Source of the DNA: Nocardiopsis suaedae
GTDB lineage: Bacteria; Actinomycetota; Actinomycetes; Streptosporangiales; Streptosporangiaceae
Direction: 5' to 3'
DNA: 64,000 nt
Assembly (NCBI RefSeq): GCF_027706745.1
Contig: NZ_JAQFWP010000018.1
Location: forward strand, 34,128 to 98,127
Position numbers and translations under genes: made by a program. Below are positions 50,266 through 60,486 of the stretch, in pieces; the stretch's first letter is position 1; every line of letters begins with the position of its first letter. The notes under the pieces are model-generated. The model did no database searches. It was not told the DNA's origin and saw only the letters and a program-made list of their open reading frames with translations.

Positions 50266-51776
50266 TCCTCCGACTTGCAGCGGGCGACCTGCGCGAACGC
50301 GTGCGCCGCCCGTCGTACGCGATGACCCTCCTGGCGTCGGCGGGCCTGGCCTACCTGGCGGTCCCGGCGGCCGACGGTCACTGGACCGTCGTGGACGCCG
50401 GGGGCTTCCGGGGGGTCTACGACATGGCCTATGTCGGCGCGGTGGTCGCCCTCGCGGGCGCGCTGTGGCTGGCCCTGGGCGGGTTCTACGTCGTGCGCGG
50501 CTCCGTCGAGCGGGACCGCCGGACAGGGGTGGGCCGTGTTCTGGCCACGGCCCCGCTGCGTGGGCCCGCCTACCTGGCGGGCAAGTACCTGAGCAACGTC
50601 GCCGTCCTCGTCTCGATGGCGGCGGTGCTGGTCGGGGTGGCGGTGGTGATGTGGTGGGCGCGGGGCGAGGACGCCGCTGCGGACCCCGCCGGGCTGCTCC
50701 TGCCGTTCCTGCTCATCACGCTTCCGGTGATGGCGGCGGTCGCGGCGGCGGCGCTGGTCTTCGACACCGTCCCGGGGCTGCGCGGGGGTTTCGGCAACCT
50801 GGTGTGGATCCCCGTGTGGGGCGCCTTCGTGTTCCTCGGCAACAGCGGCGGATCCTCCTTCTCCGGGATCGGCACGCGGGCCTTCGCCTCGGCCTTCGGG
50901 GAGGGGGCGGAGCGCACCGACGTGGAGGTCGGCGAGTTCAGCCTGGGCTTCACTTACGTGGACGACCCGCTGACGCCGCTCCCGTGGGCCGGGCTGGACC
51001 TGGGCGGCGGCTTCCTCGCCGACCGGGCCGCACTGGTCGCCGGGGCGGTCGCCGCGGTGGCGCTGTGCGGGGTGTGGTTCCGCATGGCCCGGACCGACGC
51101 CACGGGCGCGGGTGCGGCCGGGGCCGTCGGCGGGCGGCTTCTGGGCGGCCGCCTCCGGGCCGCGGACCCGGCGGCGCTGCTGCCCGCGCCCCGCACGCTG
51201 GTGGGGGCCGAGTTCCGCATCCTGGTGTCCGGGGTGTCGGCGTGGTGGTGGCTGGGTGCCGGGGGGCTGCTGCTGGTCGGGCTGGTGCTCCCGCCCGAGG
51301 CCGGGCGAACGGCGCTGCTTCCGGTGGCGTGGATCTGGCCGGCCCTGGTGTGGTCGCGGATCGGCACGTCGGCGATCGCGTCCGGGGTGGAGGGGCTGGT
51401 GGAGTCCTACCCCCGCCCGGTGGCGAGGCTGCTGGCGGGCTGGGCGGCGGGGGCCGCGCTGTCCGCGCTCGTCGGCGCGGGCCCACTGCTCAGGGCCGCG
51501 GCCGCGGGGGACACCGCCGCCGTCGCCGCGTGGTGCGCGGGCGCGGCGTTCGTCCCGGCGCTGGCCCTGCTGCTGGGGACCCTCGGCCGTACGCCGATGC
51601 TCTTCCAGGTGCTGTACCCGATCCTGTGGTACATGGCCGTCAACGCCATCGACGCGGCGGACTACATGGGCATGCACACCCCGGACCCGGCATCGAGCGC
51701 GGTGACCGCGGGCGCGGCGGCGGTGCTGCTGTCGGGGGCGGTCGCGGTCGACCGCGTGCGCCGCGCACGTGCGTGA
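50262..51776 (+). CDS. ABC transporter permease
   Basis: 504 residues with about twelve hydrophobic segments in two halves. The first half has the ABC-2-type order with helices near residues 18-36, 51-70, 102-128, 140-165; the second half repeats a six-helix block after an Arg/Gly linker near 290-325. ATG 50262 overlaps the ATPase gene by 4 bases (ATGA). The gene likely encodes the membrane part of the exporter served by the upstream lipoprotein and ATPase. Substrate not visible. Confidence 0.8.
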   Translation: MILRLAAGDLRERVRRPSYAMTLLASAGLAYLAVPAADGHWTVVDAGGFRGVYDMAYVGAVVALAGALWLALGGFYVVRGSVERDRRTGVGRVLATAPLRGPAYLAGKYLSNVAVLVSMAAVLVGVAVVMWWARGEDAAADPAGLLLPFLLITLPVMAAVAAAALVFDTVPGLRGGFGNLVWIPVWGAFVFLGNSGGSSFSGIGTRAFASAFGEGAERTDVEVGEFSLGFTYVDDPLTPLPWAGLDLGGGFLADRAALVAGAVAAVALCGVWFRMARTDATGAGAAGAVGGRLLGGRLRAADPAALLPAPRTLVGAEFRILVSGVSAWWWLGAGGLLLVGLVLPPEAGRTALLPVAWIWPALVWSRIGTSAIASGVEGLVESYPRPVARLLAGWAAGAALSALVGAGPLLRAAAAGDTAAVAAWCAGAAFVPALALLLGTLGRTPMLFQVLYPILWYMAVNAIDAADYMGMHTPDPASSAVTAGAAAVLLSGAVAVDRVRRARA

Positions 51777-51864
51777 GGTCCGCCCTCGCCGGGTCGCCGC
51801 CGACGCCCTAAGGTTGCCCCCGACCGGGCCGAGGCGGCTCCGGGCAGGCGGTCGGAGAAGGGGA

Positions 51865-53136
51865 GTGGCGTCGGTGCCGGGCGGGAGAGCGGGTCTGCGG
51901 AGCGGTGCGGCGGTGCTCATCGCGGCGGTGGTCGCCGCTTCCGCGGGCGGCCCTGCAGGGGCGGCGACCGCCGACACGGGCGGCGGGGGGAGCGCCACCC
52001 CCGGTTCCGGATCCGGTTCCGGGTCCGGCGGCTCGGGCTCCGGCGCCTCGGGCCCCCCGACGGCGCTGCCCGAGGCGCCGATGGTCACCGAGGGCGGGGA
52101 GTGCCTGCCCCCTTCGGAGACGGTGATCGACCGCGAGGTGTGGACCGAGGGCGCGCTCGGCCTGCCGGAGGCGCGCGGGTTCACCGAAGGCGGCGGGGCG
52201 GCCGTCGCCGTCCTCGGCAGCGGGGTCGACGACACCGCCGCCGCCCTCGACGGCGCCGTGGAGGGGGCCGGGGAGGACTGCGTCGGCTTCGGCACCTTCC
52301 TCGCCGGGATCGTCGCCGCACGCGCGCAGGACGGCAGCGGCATGGTCGGGGTCGCCCCGGCCGCGCGGGTGCTCGCCGTCGGGGTGACCGACGACCGGGG
52401 TGTGGCCGGTGCGCGGGACGTGGCCGAGGGGATCGAGAGCGCGGTCGGTGACGGCGCGGACGTGGTGCTGGTCGGCGCGCCGGTCCCGGCGGCCGGGGGC
52501 GACACGGGCATGGAGGCGGCGCTGCGCGCCGCCGCCGACGCGGACGCCCTGGTGGTCGCCCCGGCCACGGTGCCGACGGACGATGGGCCGGTCGCCGCGC
52601 TGCCCCAGCCGGGTCCGGGGGTGCTGGCCGTCGCCGCGACCGGCCCAGACGGCGCGCCCGCCGAGAGCGGGCCGACCGTGGACGCCGACGGGGACCCCGT
52701 GCGCCCCGACCTGGCCGCCCCGGGCCGGGCGGCGATGGGCGTCGGCCCCGGCGGCGACGGCCACTTCACCTCGGGCGGGGACGCGGTCGCCGCGGCCTTC
52801 GTCGCGGGCGCGGCCGCGCTGCTGCGCTCGCACGAGCCCGCCCTGAGCGCCGCCGAGGCCGCGGAGCGGCTGACGTCGACCGCCTACCCCGCGCCGGGGG
52901 CGGCCTCCGAGGCGCTGCTCGGCGCGGGGACGCTCGACCCCGTCGCCGCGCTCACCGCGGTCCCGGCCCCCCGGGAGGCGGGGGAGGCACCGGAGGCGGC
53001 GGCGTTCTCGCCCGACCCTCCGACCGCTCCGACCGTCGGCCGGACCCTCGCCGTGGCGGGCGGGTCGGCGCTGCTGATCCTGGTCGCGGCCCTCGGAGCC
53101 GCCGCAGTCCGGCACGGCCGCGCCCGCCGCACCTGA
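51865..53136 (+). CDS. Type VII secretion mycosin homologue lacking catalytic residues
   Basis: 423 residues. Signal segment about 10-34, Gly/Ser linker, an S8 subtilase-like domain (about 85-335) and a C-terminal membrane helix (about 395-417) with a basic tail, the mycosin layout. Two cysteines at about 80 and 139 match the conserved mycosin pair. All three catalytic positions differ: the D-[ST]-G Asp is Gly118 (AVAVLGSGVDD), the H-G-T His is Phe142 (GFGTFLAGIVAAR) and the catalytic Ser is Ala307 (SGGDAVAAAFVAGAAALL). It is therefore likely a pseudoprotease with a structural role in the ESX complex, next to eccC, eccD and eccB. GTG starts at 51865 and 51874 are both possible. Confidence 0.85.
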   Translation: MASVPGGRAGLRSGAAVLIAAVVAASAGGPAGAATADTGGGGSATPGSGSGSGSGGSGSGASGPPTALPEAPMVTEGGECLPPSETVIDREVWTEGALGLPEARGFTEGGGAAVAVLGSGVDDTAAALDGAVEGAGEDCVGFGTFLAGIVAARAQDGSGMVGVAPAARVLAVGVTDDRGVAGARDVAEGIESAVGDGADVVLVGAPVPAAGGDTGMEAALRAAADADALVVAPATVPTDDGPVAALPQPGPGVLAVAATGPDGAPAESGPTVDADGDPVRPDLAAPGRAAMGVGPGGDGHFTSGGDAVAAAFVAGAAALLRSHEPALSAAEAAERLTSTAYPAPGAASEALLGAGTLDPVAALTAVPAPREAGEAPEAAAFSPDPPTAPTVGRTLAVAGGSALLILVAALGAAAVRHGRARRT

Positions 53137-53162
53137 CCGGGGCCGAGGGAAGGAGATCCCCG

Positions 53163-53230
53163 ATGATCTCGGGAAAAACGACGCTGAAACCGCGCTGGCA
53201 GCGTCGTTCCCCCCTCCGAGATCGGCAACG
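53163..53230. repeat. Hairpin repeat, copy 3 (degenerate right arm)
   Basis: Left side begins TGATCTCGGGAAAAACGACG and continues CTGAAACCGCGCT, closely matching copy 1; the right arm GCGTCGTTCCCCCCTCCGAG is partly degenerate. It lies between the convergent mycosin-like and eccC genes. Confidence 0.8.
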
Positions 53231-53289
53231 GAGGGGCCCGACGGTCGCACCAGTGGGTGCACCGCCCCCTGTCGCGCCCCTTCCTGCGG

Positions 53290-56200
53290 CTACCTCTGGG
53301 CGGCCTCCTCGGTCTCCGGGGCCAGGGCCAGCTGCACCTGGACGGGGTCGCGCCGGTCCAGGCGCAGGGCGCGCCCCGGTGGGAGGGTGCGCGGGCGCAG
53401 CGAGCCGAACAGGACCCCCTCCGACGGCGGGCACGACAGCACGATGCTGGGCGTGTTCGCGTCGATCAGCATCCGCAGCGCCGGTTCGCCCATGGCCCGG
53501 CTGAACCCGCCCGCCCCGCGGGCCAGGATCAGGTGCAGCCCGATGTCGGCGCCGAGCGGCAGCATGTCCAGCAGCGGGGCCAGCGGCCCCGGCCCACCGG
53601 TCCCCAGCAGGTCGTAGTCGTCGATCACCACGAACAGCTCCGGCCCGGTCCACCACGAGCGGGCGCGCAGCTCCTCCGGAGTGACCTCGGGGCCGGGCAG
53701 CCGCGGCTTCAGCGCCTGGGCGGCGGCGTTCATCATCTCCTGGGCGCTCGCCCCCGTCACCGCGTACCCCAGGCGCTGCTCCTCGGGGATCGCGTCGAAC
53801 AGCCCGCGCCGGGGGTCGACCACCACCACGCGGGCCTCCTCGGCAGTGTAGCGCTCCCGGATCGCCCGCGTGACGAGCCGCAGCAGGTTGGTCTTCCCGC
53901 TCTCGGTGTCGCCCACCGCCAGCATGTGCGGGGAGGTGGAGAAGTCGTGCCAGAACGGCTCCAGGCGCCGCTCCTCCAGGCCGAGGGGCACCCGCGGCCC
54001 CTCCTCGACCGGGGGCATCTCGGCGGAGGGCAGGTGCAGCGGCAGGGTGCGCACCGGCGGGGCGGGCGGCCCGTTCCACGCGTCGGCGACCGCCCGGACC
54101 AGCCCCTCCAGGCCGGAGGCGACGGGGGCCTCCGCCGTCCCGGGCGCGTCGGCGGGTGGGCCCACGTCCCCGCCGTCCCCGTCCGCCAGACGGGGGACCG
54201 CGGTGAGGAAGTGCTTGAGCTCGTCGGTCAGGCCCCGCCCCGGGACCCGCGGCACCGTCTCCGCCTTGCGCATGTTGATCGCCGAGTCCACCGCGTCGCC
54301 CAGCCGCAGCTCGAACCGGGTGCCCAGCAGGTCGCGCAGGCTGGACTGCACGTCGGCCCAGCGCGGCGACGCCACCACCAGGTGAACCCCGTAGCTCAGC
54401 CCGCGCTGGGCGATCTGCACGATGTCCGGGACCAGGTCCATCATCTCCTGGCGGACCGTCGCCCACCCGTCGACCACCAGGAACACGTCGCCGTACCGCT
54501 CGTCGGGGAACTCGCCGCGGGCGCGGCGGCGCCGGAAGTCGGCCATCGAGTCCACCCCGTGCTCGGCGAAGTCCCGCTCCCGCCGCGCCAGGAGCGCCGT
54601 CATCTCCGCCACCGTGCGGTTGACCCGCTCGGTGTCCAGCCGCCCGCACACCCCGCCCACGTGCGGCAGCCCCGACGCGGCGCGCAGCGTGCCGCCGCCG
54701 AAGTCGAGGATGTAGAACTGCGCCTGGGCGGGGGTGTTGGCGAGCGCCAGGGCGGAGATCAGGGTGAGCAGCAGGGTGCTCTTGCCCGACTGGGGGCCGC
54801 CCACCACCGCGGTGTGCCCGCCCGCCCCGCGCAGGTCCGCCGTCAGCGGGGTGCGCAGCTGCTCGAAGGGCCGGTCCACCTCGCCCAGCGGGACGCTCAG
54901 CACCGGCTCCCGCGACCACGACGGGCCGTGCCCGCCGAGCCCGCCGTCGGCCAGCAGGCGCCCCAGGGCCGGGGGCGCGTCCAGCGGCGGCAGCCACACC
55001 CGCCGGGCGGGCGGCCCGGCGCCGCGCACCGCCTCCAGGGCGGTCTCCAGCAGGCTCTCCGCGGGCTCCTCCTCCGGCTCCTCGGGCTCCGGGGCGGCCG
55101 CCGGGGCCGCCTCGGCCACGTAGGTCGCCAGCAGCGGGGCCACCTCCCCGCCCGCCGCCGCGGTCCGCACCGGCCGCCGCCGCGCCCGGTAGGGCCCGGA
55201 CACGTAGGCCGCCTTGAACCGGGCCAGCTCGTCGGCGTCGGTCTTGAGGTAGCCGCTGCCCGGGGCCGGGGGCAGCTGGTGGGCGTCGGGGACCCCCAGC
55301 ACCCCGCGGCTCTCCATCGCCGAGAACGTGCGCAGCGCGATCCGGTAGGACAGGTGGCTCTCCAGCTGGTGCATCCGCCCCTCGTCCAGCCGCTGCGAGG
55401 CGAGCAGCAGGTGCACGCCCAGGCTGCGCCCCAGCCGCCCGATCATCACGAACAGGTCCATGAAGTCGCGGTGCGCGGCCAGCAGCTCGCTGAACTCGTC
55501 CACCACCACCAGCAGGGTCGGCATCGGCTCCATGCCCGGGTCGGAGCGGCGCGCCTTCTCGTACTCGTGCACCGAGCTGAAGTTCCCGGCCGCGCGCAGC
55601 CGCTCCTGGCGGCGGATCAGCTCGCCGTGCAGCGCGTCCTGCATCCGCTCCACCAGCGAGGTCTCGTCGGCGAGGTTGGTGATCAGCGCCGAGGTGTGGT
55701 TCAGCCGGTCCAGGCCGATGAAGGTCGCCCCGCCCTTGAAGTCGACCAGCACGAAGTTGAGGGTCTCCGAGGAGTGGGTGAGCGCCAGCGCCAGCACCAG
55801 GGTGCGCAGCAGCTCGCTCTTGCCCGAACCGGTGGCGCCGATGAGCATCCCGTGCGGCCCCATGCCGCCCAGCGCCGACTCCTTGAGGTCCAGCTCCAGC
55901 GGCGCCCCGGACTCGGTCATCCCGACCGGCACCCGCAGCCGGTGCTCGGGCCGGTCGCCGCGCTCCCACTGCCGGTGCGGGTCCCAGGTGTGCAGGTTGG
56001 CGATGCCCAGCAGCGCGGTCAGGTCGAAGTCGGTGGTCAGCGGCTCCACCACGTCCGCGGACACGCTCATCCGGTAGGGCGCCAGCAGCCGCGCCAGGGC
56101 GCGGGCGCGCGGCTCCCCGAGCCGGTCCGGGCGGCCCAGCGGCGCGAACACCTCCCGGCCGGACCGGTCCAGGTCGGCCACCTCCACCTCGTCGGACCCC

Positions 56201-57297
56201 ACCCGCAGGGACAGCGTGTGCGGGGCGCCGTCCCAGGCCCGGTCCGCCCCGACCTCGACCACCACGGCGTTGCGGTAGCCGCCGCCGGCCGCCCGCGCGC
56301 CCTGCGGCACCCGGCCGCCGTCCACCAGCACCACGGTGAACGGCTCCTCCCGCCCGGGCGCGGCCTGCGGGTCGAACCGGGGGCGGTCGGACAGGTCCGG
56401 GCCGACCAGCCGCTCCAGCTCCACCGCGTCCGGCGCGAACAGCCGGACCGGCCCGGCGCCGTCCCGCTCGGTGGGGTGCAGGCAGTGCGGCAGCCACTTG
56501 AGCCACTCCCAGCGGGCCGTCCGGTCGTCGCCCACGCACGCGGCGATGCGCAGCTCGTCCGGGGCGTGGAACACGGCGAGCTGGCCCACCAGGGCGCGGG
56601 CCATGGCGCGCGCGGCCTCGGCGTCGCCGCGCAGCGCGATGTGCGCGTACCCCCGCAGGTGGATGGAGACCGGCAGGTCGGCGACGGTGGAGTAGGCGGC
56701 GATGAACCGGCGCAGCGCGTGCGCCGACAGCGGCTCCAGGTCCTCCACCGGCTTGGTGGACAGCGGTGCGATGACGGCGTTGAGCGGCTGCCGCCCCACG
56801 GCGAAGCGCACCTCGCCGAAGTCGTCGTGGGCGGCGCGCCGCTCCCACAGCCGGGTGGTGCGCACCAGCGACCACAGCGCCCCGGGGTCGGGGCCGTTCC
56901 AATGGCGCGCGTCGCGCTGGGCGGCGACCAGCTCGCGCACCCGTCCCCGCATCCGGCCCAGGTAGCGCAGGTAGTCGCGGCGCTCCCCGGCCAGTGCGCG
57001 GCGCCGCTCCAACCGGGTGCGCAGGTACTGCCCGCCGAGCATGGCGACCGCGCCGACCAGCATCATGCCGCCGGCGACGTAGGGCATGGCGCCGCCCAGG
57101 CCCCCGCCGCCGCTGCCGGGGCGCAGGAACATCATGACCATGGCCAGCGAACTGAGCGCCATCGGCAGGTACATGAAGACCGCGCCCATGCCGCCCTGCG
57201 GCTCGGGCAGCGCGGGCGGCTCCTGGCGGGCGAGCTCCCCGGAGGGGAGCTCGGGGCCGGGCCGGCGGGCCGGCCGGCGGACGATGATCGTGCTCAC
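53290..57297 (-). CDS. eccC: EccC, FtsK/SpoIIIE-type ATPase of type VII secretion
   Basis: 1335 residues, full-length EccCa-EccCb fusion. Two membrane helices near 38-60 and 70-92, then three ATPase domains. Walker A sequences: IGATGSGKSELLRTLVLA (about 487), VGGPQSGKSTLLLTLISA (about 834) and VGDTESGKTNLLRLV (about 1131). Walker B of domain 1 is LLVVVDEFSELL, domain 2 has VFLVVDGWATV without the Glu, and domain 3 has LFVVIDDYDLL. Start GTG 57297 gives MSTIIVRRPARRPGPELP, the usual N-terminus of actinobacterial EccC. It drives export of WXG100 substrates and binds their C-terminal signals through the last domain. Divergent from eccD. Confidence 0.95.
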   Translation of the reverse strand: MSTIIVRRPARRPGPELPSGELARQEPPALPEPQGGMGAVFMYLPMALSSLAMVMMFLRPGSGGGGLGGAMPYVAGGMMLVGAVAMLGGQYLRTRLERRRALAGERRDYLRYLGRMRGRVRELVAAQRDARHWNGPDPGALWSLVRTTRLWERRAAHDDFGEVRFAVGRQPLNAVIAPLSTKPVEDLEPLSAHALRRFIAAYSTVADLPVSIHLRGYAHIALRGDAEAARAMARALVGQLAVFHAPDELRIAACVGDDRTARWEWLKWLPHCLHPTERDGAGPVRLFAPDAVELERLVGPDLSDRPRFDPQAAPGREEPFTVVLVDGGRVPQGARAAGGGYRNAVVVEVGADRAWDGAPHTLSLRVGSDEVEVADLDRSGREVFAPLGRPDRLGEPRARALARLLAPYRMSVSADVVEPLTTDFDLTALLGIANLHTWDPHRQWERGDRPEHRLRVPVGMTESGAPLELDLKESALGGMGPHGMLIGATGSGKSELLRTLVLALALTHSSETLNFVLVDFKGGATFIGLDRLNHTSALITNLADETSLVERMQDALHGELIRRQERLRAAGNFSSVHEYEKARRSDPGMEPMPTLLVVVDEFSELLAAHRDFMDLFVMIGRLGRSLGVHLLLASQRLDEGRMHQLESHLSYRIALRTFSAMESRGVLGVPDAHQLPPAPGSGYLKTDADELARFKAAYVSGPYRARRRPVRTAAAGGEVAPLLATYVAEAAPAAAPEPEEPEEEPAESLLETALEAVRGAGPPARRVWLPPLDAPPALGRLLADGGLGGHGPSWSREPVLSVPLGEVDRPFEQLRTPLTADLRGAGGHTAVVGGPQSGKSTLLLTLISALALANTPAQAQFYILDFGGGTLRAASGLPHVGGVCGRLDTERVNRTVAEMTALLARRERDFAEHGVDSMADFRRRRARGEFPDERYGDVFLVVDGWATVRQEMMDLVPDIVQIAQRGLSYGVHLVVASPRWADVQSSLRDLLGTRFELRLGDAVDSAINMRKAETVPRVPGRGLTDELKHFLTAVPRLADGDGGDVGPPADAPGTAEAPVASGLEGLVRAVADAWNGPPAPPVRTLPLHLPSAEMPPVEEGPRVPLGLEERRLEPFWHDFSTSPHMLAVGDTESGKTNLLRLVTRAIRERYTAEEARVVVVDPRRGLFDAIPEEQRLGYAVTGASAQEMMNAAAQALKPRLPGPEVTPEELRARSWWTGPELFVVIDDYDLLGTGGPGPLAPLLDMLPLGADIGLHLILARGAGGFSRAMGEPALRMLIDANTPSIVLSCPPSEGVLFGSLRPRTLPPGRALRLDRRDPVQVQLALAPETEEAAQR

Positions 57298-57571
57298 GGC
57301 TGCACGGACCCCCGATTCTGTTCGATCGGACGAATCAACGGGCAATTCATCGGCCGAACGGCCGATCCCCGGCCGCCCGGATTGGTCTACGATGCCCCAC
57401 CGCGAGGTCATCGCATATTGACCGAAACGTCATCTGTTCCATTCTGCGAGTGGTGCTAACGTAGCGGAGCATTTGCCGCCCCGCCGCCGGGACGGTGCTC
57501 GTATGAGCACCCACAGGCCCTGCGGGGCGGGCCATGCCGTTTGCCCAGGAACGGAAACACCCGGGGGTAGT

Positions 57572-58969
57572 ATGACCGAGTCCGCCGCCGCGGAATTGTG
57601 TCGTCTCACCGTTCGCGCACCTGCGGTGTCCTTTGAAATCGCGGTGCCGTGTGACATACCCCTCGCCGAACTCGTGCCCACATTCCTGCTCTATGCCGAA
57701 CGCGACGGCGAGGACCTGGACGAGAACGGGCTGGACCACTCCGGGTGGGTCCTGCAGCGGCTCGGGTCGCCGCCGCTGGACGAGGACGGGACCTGCGAGT
57801 CCCTCGAACTCTTCGACGGCGATGTGCTCTACCTGCGCGAGCGCCGTGACCAGATGCCGCCGGTGCACTTCGACGACCTGGTCGACGGGGTGGCCACCGG
57901 CATGGCCGAGCGCCCGGACCGGTGGGGCGCGGCCCAGGCCCGCCGCTGGCTGACCGGCGCCGGCGCCGCCGCCCTGTTCGCCGCCCTGGTCCCGGTCGCC
58001 CTGCTGGGCTTCTCCGGTCCCGGCGCCGCCGTCGCCGCCGGCACCGCGGTCCTGATGCTGCTGGCGACCGCGGCCGCCGGGCGGGCCCTGGGGTCGCCCG
58101 CGACCGCGGCCGCCACCGGCACCGCCGCGGTCCTGTTCATGGCCTTCGCCGGGGCCTGCGCGCCCGACGGCGACCCCGGCGCCGCGCTGGCCGGGGCGCG
58201 CCTGCTGGCCGGGGCCGCCGCCGGGACCGGCGCCGCGGTCCTGGCGGTCGCCGCGGCGGCCGGGTGCGTGCCCTTCTTCACCGGCGTCGGCGCGTTCTCG
58301 GTGTTCGGCGCCGCCGCCGGGGCGCTGCTGCTGTTCTGGGGCGGCGTACCCCTCCCCGGGGTGGCCGGGCTCCTGGCCGGGGCGGCGGTGCTGCTGGGCA
58401 CCTTCGCGCCCGCACTGGCCTTCCGCATGTCCGGGATGCGCCTGCCGCCGCTGCCCTCCGGCGCCGACGAGCTGCAGGAGCACATCGCCCCGCACCCCGC
58501 CCGCGACGTGCTGGACCGCACCCGCCGCGCCGACTCCTTCCAGACCGCTCTGCTGGCGGCGGTCGGGGCGGTGTGCGCGGCGGCGCTGGCCGTGCTGGCC
58601 CTGCACCCCGGGTGGCTGCCCACCGGCCTGGGCGCCGCCCTGTGCCTGGTGCTGGTGCTGCAGGCCCGCGGGCTCGGCGGCGCCTGGCAGCGGGCCTGCC
58701 TGCTGGTGCCCGGCCACCTCGGCGCGCTCGCCCTGGCGCTGGGCGCCGCCGCGCTCGGCGGCACCGCCGCCCGCCTGGCGGTGTTCGGGATGCTGCTGGC
58801 GGGCGCGCTGGCGCTGGCCGTGGCCGCGTGGGCGGTCCCCGGAAACCGGATGCTGCCGCACTGGGGGCGCGCCGGGGAGCTGCTGCACAGCGCCGCCGCG
58901 ATCGTCCTGGTGATCCTCGTCCCGGCGAACCTGGGGCTGTTCGGGCTGCTGCGCGGGATCGGCGGATGA
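57572..58969 (+). CDS. eccD: EccD, type VII secretion channel protein
   Basis: 465 residues. An N-terminal ubiquitin-like domain (LTVRAPAVSFEIAVPCDIPLAELVPTFL, residues about 10-95) is followed by about eleven membrane helices, the EccD layout (dimeric channel core). ATG 57572 lies 13 bases after GGGGG. It starts a plus-strand operon (eccD, eccB, two WXG100 genes, an acidic gene and a long substrate) divergent from eccC. Confidence 0.9.
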   Translation: MTESAAAELCRLTVRAPAVSFEIAVPCDIPLAELVPTFLLYAERDGEDLDENGLDHSGWVLQRLGSPPLDEDGTCESLELFDGDVLYLRERRDQMPPVHFDDLVDGVATGMAERPDRWGAAQARRWLTGAGAAALFAALVPVALLGFSGPGAAVAAGTAVLMLLATAAAGRALGSPATAAATGTAAVLFMAFAGACAPDGDPGAALAGARLLAGAAAGTGAAVLAVAAAAGCVPFFTGVGAFSVFGAAAGALLLFWGGVPLPGVAGLLAGAAVLLGTFAPALAFRMSGMRLPPLPSGADELQEHIAPHPARDVLDRTRRADSFQTALLAAVGAVCAAALAVLALHPGWLPTGLGAALCLVLVLQARGLGGAWQRACLLVPGHLGALALALGAAALGGTAARLAVFGMLLAGALALAVAAWAVPGNRMLPHWGRAGELLHSAAAIVLVILVPANLGLFGLLRGIGG

Positions 58970-58991
58970 GCGCGGACGGCGGGAGGCGGCG

Positions 58992-60440
58992 ATGAACACG
59001 CGGCGCGACCAGGTCCAGGCGCACGGCTTCCTGGTGGGCCGGCTGTCCACCGCGATGCTGGAGGCCGACCCGGACGCGACGGAGGCCCCGATGAACCGCA
59101 CCCGCACGGGGGCGGCCATCGGCCTGGTGCTGGCCCTGCTGATCGGGGCCGGGTTCCTCGTCTTCGGGCTCATCTTCCCCGGCAACGCCACGTCGTGGCG
59201 CACCGAGGGCACGGTGGTCGCGGTCGAGGACGGCGGCGGACGGTACGTCTACTCCGACGGCGCCCTGTGGCCGGTGGCCAACCAGGCCTCGGCGCTGCTG
59301 CTGGGCGAGCCGGTGCAGGTGTCGGCCGCCTCCCTGGACGGCACCCCGGTCGCCTCGGCGATCGGCATCGGGGGCGCCCCCGACGCGGTGCCGCCCGCGC
59401 CCGCCGAGGACGGCGCCCCGTCGGCGTGGCGGGTGTGCGCGGTCCCGGTGGCCACCGGCGAGGACGAGGACCCGCGGGCGCTGACCGCGCTCACCGTCGG
59501 CGGCGGCGAGAGCGGCGGGGAGCGCCCCGTCCCCGGGGACCGGGCCGTGCTCGCCGCGGGCCCAGACGGCGCCCGCCACCTGCTCTGGCGCGGCGAGCGC
59601 CTGCCCGTGGACGCCGAGCACGGCGCCCTGGAGGCCCTCGGGTACGGGACCACCCCCGCCCACCCGGTGTCCGCGCGCTTCCTGTCCGCCCTTCCCGAAG
59701 GGCCCGAGCTGGCCGCCGAGCAGGTGGACGGCGCGGGCGGGGAAGGGCCGCGGATCGGCGGCGGGAAGCGCCGGATCGGCCAGGTGTTCACCGTCGGCGG
59801 CGGTGACGCCGACCAGTACTACGTGCTGGAGCGCGGCGGGCTGGTGCCCGCCGGCGAGGTGCGTGCCCGGCTGCTGCTGGCGGACCCGCGCACGGCCGCG
59901 GACGCCTACCCCGGCGGCGATCCGGAGGCGGTCCCGCTCGACGCCGCCGACGTGCGCCCCCACCTGGCGGACCGGGACCGCGACGACGGAGGCCTCCCCG
60001 GGGAGCCGCCCGCGCTCACCGAGACCGGAGGGGCGGCGCTGTGCGCGGTGGACCGGGGGAAGGGCCCCGGACTGGCCCTGCGCACCCCCTCCGCGATCAC
60101 CGCCCGCGCCGCCGATCCCCCGCCCGGCGCCGCCCCCTCCTGCACCCCGCCCGACCTGATCGGGGTGCCGGCCGGGGAGGGCGGCCTGGTGCGCGCCTCC
60201 CGCGCCGGGGGCCGCGCCGACCGCGGCACCTACTACCTGGTGACCGACACCGGGGCCAAGTACCCCGTCCCGGACGCCGAATCCGCCGAGCGGCTCGGCC
60301 ATCCGCCCGGAGGGGCGCGGGGCGTGCCCGCCGCCGTGCTGGACATGCTGCCCACCGGCCCCGAACTGAGCACCTCGGCGGCGGCGCGCCCCGCCGCCGA
60401 CCCGGCGCCCCCGAAGGACCCGGACTGCCCGTCCGGCTGA
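58992..60440 (+). CDS. eccB: EccB, type VII secretion membrane protein
   Basis: 482 residues. N-terminal MNTRRDQVQAHGFLVGRLSTAML is the EccB signature, followed by one membrane helix (about 36-58) and a large periplasmic/extracytoplasmic domain with RYVYSDGALWPVANQASALLLG, a pattern repeated as RGTYYLVTDTGAKYPVPDAES near the end. Cysteines (ALCAVDR, SCTPP, RVCAVP, DPDCPSG) should pair outside. It follows eccD after 22 bases. Start ATG 58992. Confidence 0.92.
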   Translation: MNTRRDQVQAHGFLVGRLSTAMLEADPDATEAPMNRTRTGAAIGLVLALLIGAGFLVFGLIFPGNATSWRTEGTVVAVEDGGGRYVYSDGALWPVANQASALLLGEPVQVSAASLDGTPVASAIGIGGAPDAVPPAPAEDGAPSAWRVCAVPVATGEDEDPRALTALTVGGGESGGERPVPGDRAVLAAGPDGARHLLWRGERLPVDAEHGALEALGYGTTPAHPVSARFLSALPEGPELAAEQVDGAGGEGPRIGGGKRRIGQVFTVGGGDADQYYVLERGGLVPAGEVRARLLLADPRTAADAYPGGDPEAVPLDAADVRPHLADRDRDDGGLPGEPPALTETGGAALCAVDRGKGPGLALRTPSAITARAADPPPGAAPSCTPPDLIGVPAGEGGLVRASRAGGRADRGTYYLVTDTGAKYPVPDAESAERLGHPPGGARGVPAAVLDMLPTGPELSTSAAARPAADPAPPKDPDCPSG

Positions 60441-60486
60441 GGGCGGACCCGCAGGACAACGCGACACGGTTGAGGAGGAACACCCG

